Source: COMBO-56-21 sp963705355 (lineage in GTDB: Archaea > Thermoplasmatota > Thermoplasmata > UBA10834). Taken from it: DNA of 64,000 bases. The position numbers and the translations under genes were made by a program. Position 1 is the first letter of the stretch. Every line of letters starts with the position of its first letter. The DNA lies in contig OY970070.1 in NCBI GenBank assembly GCA_963705355.1, positions 372,001 through 436,000 on the forward strand, in the 5' to 3' direction. Below, one piece after another: positions 34,296-41,747 of this stretch. The notes below the pieces were generated by a model. That model saw nothing but the letters and a program-made list of their open reading frames with translations. It was not told the origin of the DNA and did no database searches.

Positions 34296-34697
34296 TCATT
34301 GGATTCTCATTCGAGTTGCGGTACGACCCATCCCTTTCTTCGTGCCGCGCTCCTCGACCGCCTCTCCGATCCTCTGGCGAAGCGCTTCCTTGCCCTCGAG
34401 ATAGTAGCGCTTCTTCTCCTCGACCCATCCTGCAAGTGCGAGCGTTACAGCCTGGGAGATGTCTGTCGCATCGCCGCTGGCGATGAACATGCCCACATCT
34501 TCCATCAGAGCGGCAGGCAATATTGTGCTGATCTTCTCTGCGTTCCAGGTGGCGACCTCGTCGTGCAGGTACGACTGGATTGCTTCTCTCACAACATCCG
34601 ATACGCTCTGGACTCCCGTGCGTTCGCGAATCGCTTCGAGTTCCCGGAGATCGTCTTCCGGCAGCCGAATATTGAGACGTGCGCTCTTCGTAGTCAT
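34296..34697 (-). CDS. Ribbon-helix-helix DNA-binding protein
   Basis: A 133-residue protein. Residues 1-50 are a CopG-type RHH domain (SARLNIRLPEDDLRELEAI, VSDVVREAIQSYL) and the rest is helical with an unknown effector part (DVGMFIASGDATDISQAV). RHH proteins bind DNA as dimers, usually to short palindromes, and often control their own genes. A perfect palindrome stands 17 bases before the start (34714-34734), so self-repression is likely. No toxin gene follows, so this is not an obvious antitoxin; it may be a stand-alone regulator. Confidence 0.85.
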   Translation of the reverse strand: MTTKSARLNIRLPEDDLRELEAIRERTGVQSVSDVVREAIQSYLHDEVATWNAEKISTILPAALMEDVGMFIASGDATDISQAVTLALAGWVEEKKRYYLEGKEALRQRIGEAVEERGTKKGMGRTATRMRIQ

Positions 34698-34713
34698 TGA
34701 AATCGCGGTGCCT

Positions 34714-34734
34714 TGTATGACAGATTGTCATACA
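34714..34734. promoter_or_regulatory. Perfect palindromic operator for the RHH regulator
   Basis: TGTATGACA, spacer GAT, TGTCATACA: a 9-bp perfect inverted repeat. On the minus strand it lies directly after the TATA-like element (34738-34745) and covers the predicted transcription start near 34715. A protein bound here would block RNA polymerase. Confidence 0.65.
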
Positions 34735-34899
34735 TTCTATAAATAGGTATCTAGCTAGCAATCGACCTCTGTTTCTACTGCAGAGACCAGAATAGCGACG
34801 TTTTCCTGATTGCGAATCCTCCTGTCTCCTCGGACGTGATTCGCCAATCTTCGATCTTGTGTGCATACTTTTTTAATCTTCGATTGATTCCCCACAATT

Positions 34900-36195
34900 G
34901 TGCCTTCCGCGAAGGATTTGGCTCAATCCGTCCGAGAACTTACACGCAGACATAGCGCGTGGTTCAAGGATTCCATACCACTGATCGCGTCTGAGAACGT
35001 GATGAGCCCAGTTGCGAGAGAGGTCCTCAACTCCGATCTCGGCAACAGATATGCTGAAGGCCTGCCCGGCAAGAGATACTATCAGGGCAACATCTACGTC
35101 GATCAGATCGAGACGATCTGCGAGAACCTGGCCCGCGACGTATTCGCATGCAATTTCGCCGACGTCCGGTCGACTTCGGGCACAGTGTCCAACATGGCCG
35201 TTCTCATGGCACTCACGAAGACTCGTGACAAAATGACTACGGTTGCTCTCTCCGACGGTGGCCACATATCCCATGCGAAGATTGGCGCGACGGGGATGCG
35301 AGGAATCAGGACCTTCAACTACCCCTTCGACGAGAAGAACATGAACCTGGATGTCGAGGGCGCGAAGAGGTTGATACGGGAGGTCAAGCCCAAAGTGGCC
35401 CTTTTTGGTCAATCGGTCTTCCTTTTTCCGACACCTCTCGATGAGATGAAGGATGTGTTTTCAGAAGTTGGATGTTCCACTTGGTACGACGCGGCGCATG
35501 TCCTCGGCCTCATCGCGGGCAAGAGGTTCCAGGATCCGCTGAGAGAGGGCATCGACGTGATATCTGGAAGCACCCACAAGACTCTGCCCGGACCCCAGCA
35601 CGGCATGATAATCTCCGACCTTGCTAAGGAGGGCCTCGAGACCGCCCTCAGGCGAGGGGTATTTCCAGGCGTCACCAGCAATCACCATTTGCACTCAGTC
35701 GCAGCATTGGCCGTGACCCTCGCGGAGACGAAGGAATTCGGCGAGGCCTATGCTGACCAGATCATCAGGAACGCGAAGGCTCTAGGTCAAGGCCTGTTCG
35801 AGCGGGGCTTGGATGTCCTCTGCGAGCATCTCGGCTTCACCGAGTCCCACACGATAGTGGTCGATGTTGAGCAGTTCCATGGAGGCGCCAAAGTCGCCAA
35901 GGATCTGGAGGCCGCGAACATCATATTGAACAAAAACCTGTTGCCCTGGGACACTGACCCCGTCAGACCTTGCGGCATCAGGATTGGATCTCAGGAACTG
36001 GCGAGACTGGGAATGAAGGAGAAGCAGATGACCGAGGTTGCTGAGCTGGTTGCGCGGGTAGTGGTGAAGGGCGAATCGCCAGAAAAGGTCAAGCCTGATG
36101 TCGTCAACTTCAAGCGCCAATTCACGAAAGTCCACTACTGTTACTTTGAAGGCGAAGAGGCCTACGACTATCCAGCCTACGACGGCGACCTGTAG
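34900..36195 (+). CDS. glyA: Serine hydroxymethyltransferase
   Basis: A 431-residue PLP enzyme interconverting serine and glycine using a pterin C1 carrier (tetrahydromethanopterin-type or folate-type in archaea). The N-terminus has PLIASENVMSPVAREVLNSD and GNRYAEGLPGKRYYQG; Lys227 in GSTHKTLPGPQHG binds PLP. Length is normal. The start is GTG, with a TATA-like TTTTTTAAT about 26 bases upstream, suggesting a leaderless transcript. MptD at 48831 indicates a methanopterin-type carrier. Confidence 0.96.
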   Translation: MPSAKDLAQSVRELTRRHSAWFKDSIPLIASENVMSPVAREVLNSDLGNRYAEGLPGKRYYQGNIYVDQIETICENLARDVFACNFADVRSTSGTVSNMAVLMALTKTRDKMTTVALSDGGHISHAKIGATGMRGIRTFNYPFDEKNMNLDVEGAKRLIREVKPKVALFGQSVFLFPTPLDEMKDVFSEVGCSTWYDAAHVLGLIAGKRFQDPLREGIDVISGSTHKTLPGPQHGMIISDLAKEGLETALRRGVFPGVTSNHHLHSVAALAVTLAETKEFGEAYADQIIRNAKALGQGLFERGLDVLCEHLGFTESHTIVVDVEQFHGGAKVAKDLEAANIILNKNLLPWDTDPVRPCGIRIGSQELARLGMKEKQMTEVAELVARVVVKGESPEKVKPDVVNFKRQFTKVHYCYFEGEEAYDYPAYDGDL

Positions 36196-36254
36196 TGATA
36201 TTGGCATCTCTACTTTTATTAGAGCACAGCCTAATTAGCTCCATGTAGAACGGG

Positions 36255-37091
36255 ATGGTTGCGCGGATAAGACTGCTTCAGATTGCGATAGCTGCGGTGA
36301 ACATCGCGATAGTCGCTCTAGCTTTCACGAGCATATGGCCGTTTCCCCATGGCGATTTCAAGGTCGACCTTCCGTCAGCTAACGAGGTGTCTTGGACCTA
36401 CTCAAACGGCGTAGTGCATGTCATCGCCCCGTTTTCGATCGATAACGGCGGCTACTACGATGTCGACAACCTGACGCTTCACTACAGCGTCGTGAACGTC
36501 ACGGAGTTCCCTCTTGCCGCGCAGTTCATCTACATAGGTGACATCCCGGCGGGGAAGGTCACCTCCTCTGAGATCGATTTCAGCTTCGACTTGAACCAGG
36601 GGTTCGGGGGGATGGTCTTCAACGATGATCTGTTGCGGTTCTCAGTAGAAGTGTCCTGTTTCTACACTATGAAGCTTGTGAAGTTTGATGCCAGCTATCA
36701 GGTGAGCGTGCCATGGGATGCATTGATACAGGACTACGGAGTGGATTGGAGCCAAACCAACCTTACAAGTGCTTCTCCGCATCTATCGTATTACATTGTC
36801 ACTTCTGACCTGCTGTCGGGTCTTGCTCCTGCACAAGTGACGTTGAATCTGACGAACAGCTCAGGCGGGCTTGTCGCCTCTGGTAGCACGAGCATAGAGT
36901 TGGGTGGCAATCACTCGGGCACCGTTGATTTCACCTCAGATCTGCTCACGTTAGCCACATCTCGCGCTGTCAACTATTCGATCCAGATCGCAGGGTTTTC
37001 CCTTCCTCCTGGCACCATAGCTATTCCAGACTCTGTTCTCGCTTCACTTTCAGCGATTCTCTCTGCCGCGACATCCGAGGTATTGCCGTGA
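36255..37091 (+). CDS. Membrane-anchored exported protein of unknown function
   Basis: A 278-residue protein with one N-terminal hydrophobic segment (about residues 7-30), followed by a long beta-rich, Asn/Ser/Thr-rich outer domain with sequons. The segment SIDNGGYYDVDNLTLHYSVVN recalls LEA14/WHy-type domains. It probably faces the outside. Its end overlaps the next gene by four bases (ATGA), and the two likely form a unit. No family is recognised with confidence. Confidence 0.65.
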   Translation: MVARIRLLQIAIAAVNIAIVALAFTSIWPFPHGDFKVDLPSANEVSWTYSNGVVHVIAPFSIDNGGYYDVDNLTLHYSVVNVTEFPLAAQFIYIGDIPAGKVTSSEIDFSFDLNQGFGGMVFNDDLLRFSVEVSCFYTMKLVKFDASYQVSVPWDALIQDYGVDWSQTNLTSASPHLSYYIVTSDLLSGLAPAQVTLNLTNSSGGLVASGSTSIELGGNHSGTVDFTSDLLTLATSRAVNYSIQIAGFSLPPGTIAIPDSVLASLSAILSAATSEVLP

Positions 37092-37816
37092 AGCAGCGCA
37101 GCAGGATATCCGACGCCACTTGGACAGCGTTCACCGAAGCCCTGCGGTTCGTTGTCGTTCCCATCGTGCTGGTCAACCTCGTCACTAGCAACTATCCGCA
37201 GCTCACGACCGCGTTCATGCCTGACATCAAGACCTACATCATCTTCTTTGGAGGCATGATCACCGCGGCGAGCACGCTGGAAGTATCGAACAAACCCGGA
37301 ACCTGGAAGAGGCTCCTTTTCGGTTTGACAGCCCTTGCATTTGTCTGCATGTGGCTGTTCGTGATATTCGGAGGAGGCGTCGCACATTTCACATACGGGC
37401 CGTACTTCGTTCGCTTTGACATGAGCAAGATCGTCTACATCATGCTCTTTGGGATCTCTTTGAAAGGGCTCCTTGTGATCTCGACTTTCTCAACCAACAA
37501 ACACTATTTTGAAGAGCAGGAACGGAAGAGAAAAGAGGAGAGGCCAGCAAGAAGGGTCGCGGCGCGGCCGAAACCCGTGCCGAGGGGCAGACCGTCAGGA
37601 CCTTCATTCTCCTCGATGTCCAAGATGGCATTCGAGGTTTCACATGATGATACCGTTGGGTATGCCCCACCACCTCCTCCGCCCCCTCCTCAGTCAAGGA
37701 GCCTTCAAAGAACCCTAGCCTACAAGCAATGCCCGATATGTGGTGCGAAGGCCTCGCTCAAGGAGACGACTTGCAAGAGATGCGGTGCATGGTTCTCCCA
37801 GGATTCCTTCAAGTGA
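37088..37816 (+). CDS. Membrane protein with proline-rich linker and C-terminal zinc ribbon
   Basis: A 242-residue protein with four or so hydrophobic segments (about residues 20-40, 48-65, 78-98, 112-135), a basic linker, a run of eight prolines near residue 200, and a zinc ribbon CPICGAKASLKETTCKRCG at the end. The ribbon is cytoplasmic if the linker is. It starts inside the end of the exported-protein gene. The combination suggests a membrane scaffold or sensor in a pair with the upstream anchored protein; this is inference. Confidence 0.65.
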   Translation: MKQRSRISDATWTAFTEALRFVVVPIVLVNLVTSNYPQLTTAFMPDIKTYIIFFGGMITAASTLEVSNKPGTWKRLLFGLTALAFVCMWLFVIFGGGVAHFTYGPYFVRFDMSKIVYIMLFGISLKGLLVISTFSTNKHYFEEQERKRKEERPARRVAARPKPVPRGRPSGPSFSSMSKMAFEVSHDDTVGYAPPPPPPPPQSRSLQRTLAYKQCPICGAKASLKETTCKRCGAWFSQDSFK

Positions 37817-38732
37817 GGTTGTCTCGCCTCAGGGACTCCAAGAGCTCGCACGTCTTGCACTTCCCTGAGATGGTCGGTTCGCCGCACGAACAGCTCTTCA
37901 ACTTGGCCGGAGGGTAGAGCCTCTCGAGTGCCGGCAGGATCTCATCATAGCTTCTGACGATGGAATGCCTTGTGCCGGGGTACTTGTCCTCGAGCTGGGA
38001 GAGGACGAATCTATAAGCATTCCGCAAAGCCTCAGGCGCGTAAGGGCATTCGAGATCATGGAACTTCAGTTCCCTGACGATTGCGTACAGCAGCGTCTCG
38101 TTCTCTGGAACCGATCTGAGTGGCTGAATCCGAGGAACTAGACCGAACTGCACTCTCGTGTGAGGTCCAAGGCGAGCTAGCCTCTCCACATCGCCCCTGG
38201 AGAAGTTCATCAAGATCGATTGTGCAGTGTCGTCCAGGTTGAGGCCGGTGGCAAGGTGCGTGGCTTTCCACTCCCTGGCTGCGCGGTTCATCGCCGCTCT
38301 CCGAAGCACGCCACAGTAGCTGCATGTGGCGAGTTGTCTATCGGATTTCGCTATTCTGTCCATTGTCGTCCCGAAGAGATCCTCGAAGGAAACAACAATA
38401 TGCTCGACGCCCAGCTGCTGGCAGTTGTAAGCCACAATCGGAATGCTGGACCCTCTGTAGCCGTGGATGCCCTCGTCCACGGTGATCGCACACAAATCCA
38501 GATCTCTTCTCTTGCCGAGTATTCTGTGCACAAGGCGCAGTGCGACTGTGCTGTCCTTTCCTCCCGAAACCGCAACAGCAACCCTCTCCCCTCCCCTGAC
38601 ATGCATCTGCCTTCGGAGCTCGTGCTTCGCCCTCTTCTCGACGAACTCGCAGAAGTGATCACCGCAGAGGTGTGCTCCGCTGTATCGTATGAAAGTTATC
38701 GATTTCCGTCTGCACCTGTCGCAGCTGGTCAC
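37809..38732 (-). CDS. tRNA 2-thiolation enzyme (TtuA/NcsA family)
   Basis: A 307-residue PP-loop enzyme that thiolates uridine in tRNA (wobble U34 by NcsA/Ctu1 or U54 by TtuA). It has an N-terminal zinc ribbon (CDRCRRK and a following C/H pair), the PP-loop VAVSGGKDSTVALR, a middle CSYCGVLRR, and C-terminal zinc cysteines CSCGEPTISGKCKTCELL. The GTG start at 38732 is chosen because an AATAAATA TATA box lies 27 bases upstream and the family N-terminus begins VTSCDRC. The position modified cannot be decided here. Confidence 0.9.
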   Translation of the reverse strand: MTSCDRCRRKSITFIRYSGAHLCGDHFCEFVEKRAKHELRRQMHVRGGERVAVAVSGGKDSTVALRLVHRILGKRRDLDLCAITVDEGIHGYRGSSIPIVAYNCQQLGVEHIVVSFEDLFGTTMDRIAKSDRQLATCSYCGVLRRAAMNRAAREWKATHLATGLNLDDTAQSILMNFSRGDVERLARLGPHTRVQFGLVPRIQPLRSVPENETLLYAIVRELKFHDLECPYAPEALRNAYRFVLSQLEDKYPGTRHSIVRSYDEILPALERLYPPAKLKSCSCGEPTISGKCKTCELLESLRRDNLT

Positions 38733-38755
38733 GCTGGCCAGATGCCGACACGGCC

Positions 38756-38763
38756 TATTTATT
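38756..38763 (-). promoter_or_regulatory. TATA box of the tRNA thiolation gene
   Basis: AATAAATA on the minus strand is centred 27 bases before the GTG at 38732, suggesting a leaderless transcript and fixing the start. Confidence 0.55.
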
Positions 38764-38892
38764 GCTTCTTTTTGCGTGCTGTGGCATAGGTATTTGTAAG
38801 GATAGGCTGAAGCGCATAGCCAGCAGGTCGAGTTAGAAGGTTCAATCAGCACGGATTGAGCTCGGACCTAAACCCCTTTCCTTTTTCACATT

Positions 38893-39084
38893 CTACAAGA
38901 ATCTGAATGTAAGTTGTACGACTGCAACCCACACGACGCCGACGATGAGGCACAAGGGACCAAGATAGTCGTTCTTCCGCTCAGGCCTTAGCGTATAGTA
39001 TATCCCAATAAGGATTCCCACGCCGGGAAGAACCAGAGACGCCAAGACCAAAATCGCTCGGTTGAACTTGCTAATGCTCACCAT
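38893..39084 (-). CDS. Small membrane protein, IS inserted just upstream
   Basis: A 63-residue protein with two transmembrane segments (about residues 10-31 and 42-60) and a basic loop TLRPERKNDYLG between. The family is unknown; similar short two-helix proteins exist in many genomes. The start used is the ATG at 39084, though AAGGAG runs right up to it and the GTG just after is possible. An IS element begins 46 bases upstream (39131), so its original promoter may have been separated from it. Confidence 0.55.
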   Translation of the reverse strand: MVSISKFNRAILVLASLVLPGVGILIGIYYTLRPERKNDYLGPLCLIVGVVWVAVVQLTFRFL

Positions 39085-39109
39085 CTCCTTCCGAATCGCC
39101 TTTCCTCCC

Positions 39110-40114
39110 CTAAGGTCTTTTCCGAGACAATGCTCTGTAGAAACCCTCGATGAAGAGCAAAAAGATAGACTCCATCCTCGCGGAGTTGTATGAGAACGCC
39201 CGGAACACGAGCTCCTTGTGCTGCTGGCTCGAGTTCCGAGCCAGCACATGCGACCCCATCGTCCGCTTCTCCACAGAGAACACCGTCTCCACCTTCGCGC
39301 GCTCGTGATATGCATCCTCGTCGAAGTCCCTCAGATGCCTCCTCCTGTACCGTCCTCCCACCCTGATCCCCGGCCCTCGGTAGCGGACGGGGATCATCGT
39401 CCGCGCACCCAGGACCTCTTGGGCGTACTCGTGGTTCGATTCAGCGTCGTAGCCCTTGTCAGCTACGACGAGCCTCACTGGAAGCCCGGCTGGCCGAACC
39501 TTCTTGAGAGTCCGGATGAAGTCCGGCGAGTCGTTAGACGGACCTCGCCTGAACTTCACCGCGACTATGAGCTGCTTCCTCGTCTCCACCGCCACCGTCT
39601 GCTTCATGTAACGACGCGTCAGGACACCCCGACGGTGTCCACCGATCTCACTCTTCCTGTCCTCGAGCACACGAGTGTAATAAGTGCTCGCGGATGTCGA
39701 GCTGAACCCCGTCGAGTCAACGGCCAGATGCAACACGCTCAGTCTCGCCTCCACCAGGTATTCGAGGAGGAGGCGCTCCAGCCTCCTCGCGTCCGCACGC
39801 CTGGAGAACTTCTGGAGCGTTGTCCAGTGAGGCACCCTCTTCAGGCCAAGCTCGTCCATGATCTCAGTGCAGACCTCGAGCATCTCACAGAAGTCCCTGT
39901 ACGACTTCCTGAAGTGCTGGCGGAGCGCCAGCAGGACCACATGCTGGTGGTCCGTGTACAGGTGATTCGCGTACTTCGATCCTCGAAGAGGGTATCGAGC
40001 CCTCTTCAAGACCCTCTTCTGACGACGAACGATGCGAACCAGTTTATGCTGGTTCGACTTCTTCCCATCCCACGGCAAGAGGCTATCCCATCCCTGGAGC
40101 CAGTGATCCCGCAA
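39110..40114 (-). CDS. IS5-family DDE transposase, stop codon outside the element
   Basis: A 334-residue transposase. Catalytic residues are the Asp in LAVDSTGF, the Asp in VVADKGYDAESN, and the Glu in ERAKVETVFS followed by EKRTMGS. The frame passes through the left terminal repeat (residues GFYRA), reads the 8-base target duplication and ends at a TAG in flanking host DNA at 39110-39112, so the last seven residues (LSRKRP preceded by a junction codon) come from the target. The start is a TTG after an in-frame TGA; other starts downstream are possible. Confidence 0.88.
   Translation of the reverse strand: MRDHWLQGWDSLLPWDGKKSNQHKLVRIVRRQKRVLKRARYPLRGSKYANHLYTDHQHVVLLALRQHFRKSYRDFCEMLEVCTEIMDELGLKRVPHWTTLQKFSRRADARRLERLLLEYLVEARLSVLHLAVDSTGFSSTSASTYYTRVLEDRKSEIGGHRRGVLTRRYMKQTVAVETRKQLIVAVKFRRGPSNDSPDFIRTLKKVRPAGLPVRLVVADKGYDAESNHEYAQEVLGARTMIPVRYRGPGIRVGGRYRRRHLRDFDEDAYHERAKVETVFSVEKRTMGSHVLARNSSQQHKELVFRAFSYNSARMESIFLLFIEGFYRALSRKRP
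39123..39130. repeat. Target site duplication, left copy
   Basis: CGAGACAA next to the left end of the IS element, identical and in the same orientation as 40205-40212. Confidence 0.8.
39131..39147. repeat. Left terminal inverted repeat of the IS element
   Basis: TGCTCTGTAGAAACCCT, an exact 17-base inverted match to 40188-40204, with weaker similarity continuing inward. Confidence 0.85.
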
Positions 40115-40187
40115 AGATCATTGGCTGGCTCCTGGGAGGGGTCATATCTTGCCGACGTTTCTACCTTTCCAGAATGTCGCTTTTCAC

Positions 40188-40204
40188 AGGGTTTCTACAG
40201 AGCA
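40188..40204. repeat. Right terminal inverted repeat of the IS element
   Basis: AGGGTTTCTACAGAGCA, the exact reverse complement of 39131-39147. Confidence 0.85.
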
Positions 40205-40212
40205 CGAGACAA
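40205..40212. repeat. Target site duplication, right copy
   Basis: CGAGACAA, direct repeat of 39123-39130. Confidence 0.8.
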
Positions 40213-40231
40213 GTCCTCAGCCTCGCGAGAC

Positions 40232-40239
40232 TTTATGTA
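40232..40239 (+). promoter_or_regulatory. Probable TATA box of rfcS
   Basis: TTTATGTA is about 34 bases before the rfcS ATG and 27 bases beyond the IS right end, so the core promoter survived the insertion, although any upstream element did not. Confidence 0.45.
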
Positions 40240-40269
40240 AGGATAGCGCATTCGAGAGAATGAGACTCG

Positions 40270-41229
40270 ATGCAAGACGTCTGGGTGGAGAAGTACAGAC
40301 CAAAGAAGCTCTCCGATGTCATTGGACAGAAGAGCATTGTCGAGAGGCTATCCACCTACACGAAGACGAGAAGCATGCCTCACATGTTGTTCGCTGGCCC
40401 TGCGGGTTCCGGGAAGACGACCTGTGCGATCGCCCTCGCACGCGAGCTGTACGGCGAGCGATGGCGAGACAGCCTAATTGAGCTGAACGCCTCGGACGAA
40501 AGAGGCATTGACGTTGTCCGAGGGAAGGTCAAAGACTTCGCCAGGGCTGCCTCGCTGGGCGGGTCGGATTTCAAGATCATATTCCTCGACGAGGCCGACT
40601 CGCTGACATCGGATGCTCAGGCCGCATTGAGGCGCACGATGGAACGGTACACACAGACGTGCAGGTTCATACTCTCCTGCAACTACTCGTCGAAGATAAT
40701 CGAGCCGATACAGTCGCGATGTGCAGTTTTCCGGTTCAGGCCCCTGGGCGAGGCTGATGTCAAGTCGTATCTGAAGCGGATTGCTAATGCTGAGCGTGTG
40801 GACATCACAGACGACGGGCTGCTGGCGATCTGCGGTCTCGCCGGCGGTGATCTAAGAAAGGCGACCAACATCCTTCAGGTCGCTGCATCTCTTGGGAAGC
40901 GTGTCGATCAGGATTCGGTCTTCGAGTCGACCGAGAACATCAGGCCTTCCGAGATCCAAGAACTGCTGACGACCGCTCTCAGCGGCAACTTCACAGCAGC
41001 CAGATCGAGACTGGACGAGCTCGTGGTGAGGCACGGCCTTTCCGGTGAGGATATCATCGCAGGTATTCACAGAGCGGTGTTCGAGCTCGGAGTGGGCGAG
41101 GATGCTAAGATCCGGCTGATCGATCGTGTCGGTGAGGCGGAGTTCCGGATGGTGTCCGGCGCCAGTGAGAGGATTCAACTCGAGGCTCTCCTTGCGCACT
41201 TCGCGCACGAGGGCAAGAAGCTGAAGTGA
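40270..41229 (+). CDS. rfcS: Replication factor C small subunit (clamp loader ATPase)
   Basis: A 319-residue AAA+ clamp loader subunit that opens PCNA on primed DNA. It begins DVWVEKYRPKKLSDVIGQ, has Walker A AGPAGSGKTTCAIAL, Walker B IIFLDEADSLTSDAQ, the arginine-finger SRC motif (IQSRCAVFRF) and C-terminal collar helices. Length is normal. No intein interrupts it, unlike many archaeal rfc genes. The large subunit is not in the window. rpl40e follows 59 bases downstream. Confidence 0.97.
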   Translation: MQDVWVEKYRPKKLSDVIGQKSIVERLSTYTKTRSMPHMLFAGPAGSGKTTCAIALARELYGERWRDSLIELNASDERGIDVVRGKVKDFARAASLGGSDFKIIFLDEADSLTSDAQAALRRTMERYTQTCRFILSCNYSSKIIEPIQSRCAVFRFRPLGEADVKSYLKRIANAERVDITDDGLLAICGLAGGDLRKATNILQVAASLGKRVDQDSVFESTENIRPSEIQELLTTALSGNFTAARSRLDELVVRHGLSGEDIIAGIHRAVFELGVGEDAKIRLIDRVGEAEFRMVSGASERIQLEALLAHFAHEGKKLK

Positions 41230-41288
41230 CGCACTGGTGCACAACAGTTATATACGGTATGTCTGTTTGAGGCGCAAGAGGGCCGGCG

Positions 41289-41438
41289 ATGGCAAGGTTT
41301 CCAGAGGCCGAAGCGCGCAACCTGGTCAAGAAGATCTGCATGAACTGCAATGCTCGGAACGCCATTAGGGCGACGCGTTGCAGGAAGTGCGGCTACAAGG
41401 GTCTCAGGATAAAGACGAGAGAGACGAAGAAAACCTAG
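41289..41438 (+). CDS. rpl40e: Ribosomal protein L40e (eL40)
   Basis: A 49-residue zinc-ribbon ribosomal protein. It begins MARFPEAEARN and has the C4 motif CMNCNARNAIRATRCRKCG followed by GLRIKTRETKK. This is the full archaeal length; in eukaryotes it is fused to ubiquitin. Its short gene follows rfcS, and a TATA-like TTATATAC about 40 bases before the ATG suggests its own promoter. Confidence 0.93.
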   Translation: MARFPEAEARNLVKKICMNCNARNAIRATRCRKCGYKGLRIKTRETKKT

Positions 41439-41747
41439 TTCGGCCGGACAAATAGCATTCTCCCTGTCTTGTTGGATTCAGTGACTGTGCTCACAGATTC
41501 GCAGAATAGAAAAAAAGGGGTGGAGGGGACTCCACCGCAGTTGGGCATCACCCTTTGGTTACACCTCTCCTTTTCCTTCAAAAGAGCGTGCTTGCCAAAT
41601 TGGCAGTCCGAGAACCAACTCACAGACTATAACCCTTTTCATGGTTCGAGGCCAGAGTATCGCATTATTGCCATCTCTGCAGTGGAATTGGTTGCAACTC
41701 TCCAATAAGAATAGTTTTAATTGAAATATGCCAATCTCCCCTATCAC
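41439..41747. other. 309-base intergenic stretch with hairpin and promoter, no gene
   Basis: It holds a 7-bp perfect hairpin (GGTGGAG, loop GGGA, CTCCACC) at 41519-41536 after an A-run, T-rich stretches that may end rpl40e transcription, a small palindrome TGCCAA-A-TTGGCA at 41593-41605, and the TATA box TTTTAATT at 41715-41722. Nothing resembles a tRNA or coding sequence. Confidence 0.45.

Larger units (their letters stand above)
39131..40204. mobile_element. IS5-family insertion sequence, ISH1-like, complete
   Basis: A 1074-base element bounded by 17-base perfect terminal inverted repeats starting TGC and flanked by an 8-base direct repeat (CGAGACAA). The element length, TIR tip and duplication size fit the ISH1 group of the IS5 family. 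It encodes one DDE transposase read right to left. It has inserted between the small membrane protein gene and rfcS, which diverge. Both ends and the target duplication are intact, so the insertion is probably recent and may still move. Confidence 0.9.

Noticed and set aside
37670..37700. Run of proline codons as a repeat array
   Set aside because: It encodes a polyproline linker in a membrane protein and is not a DNA repeat element.
39218..40240. Long plus-strand frame across the IS element
   Set aside because: Opposite the transposase, which has the DDE motif; the plus frame has no known features.
41630..41660. Possible tRNA T-arm (GGTTCGAGG)
   Set aside because: The stem pairs over only three bases and no acceptor, D or anticodon arm could be folded around it.
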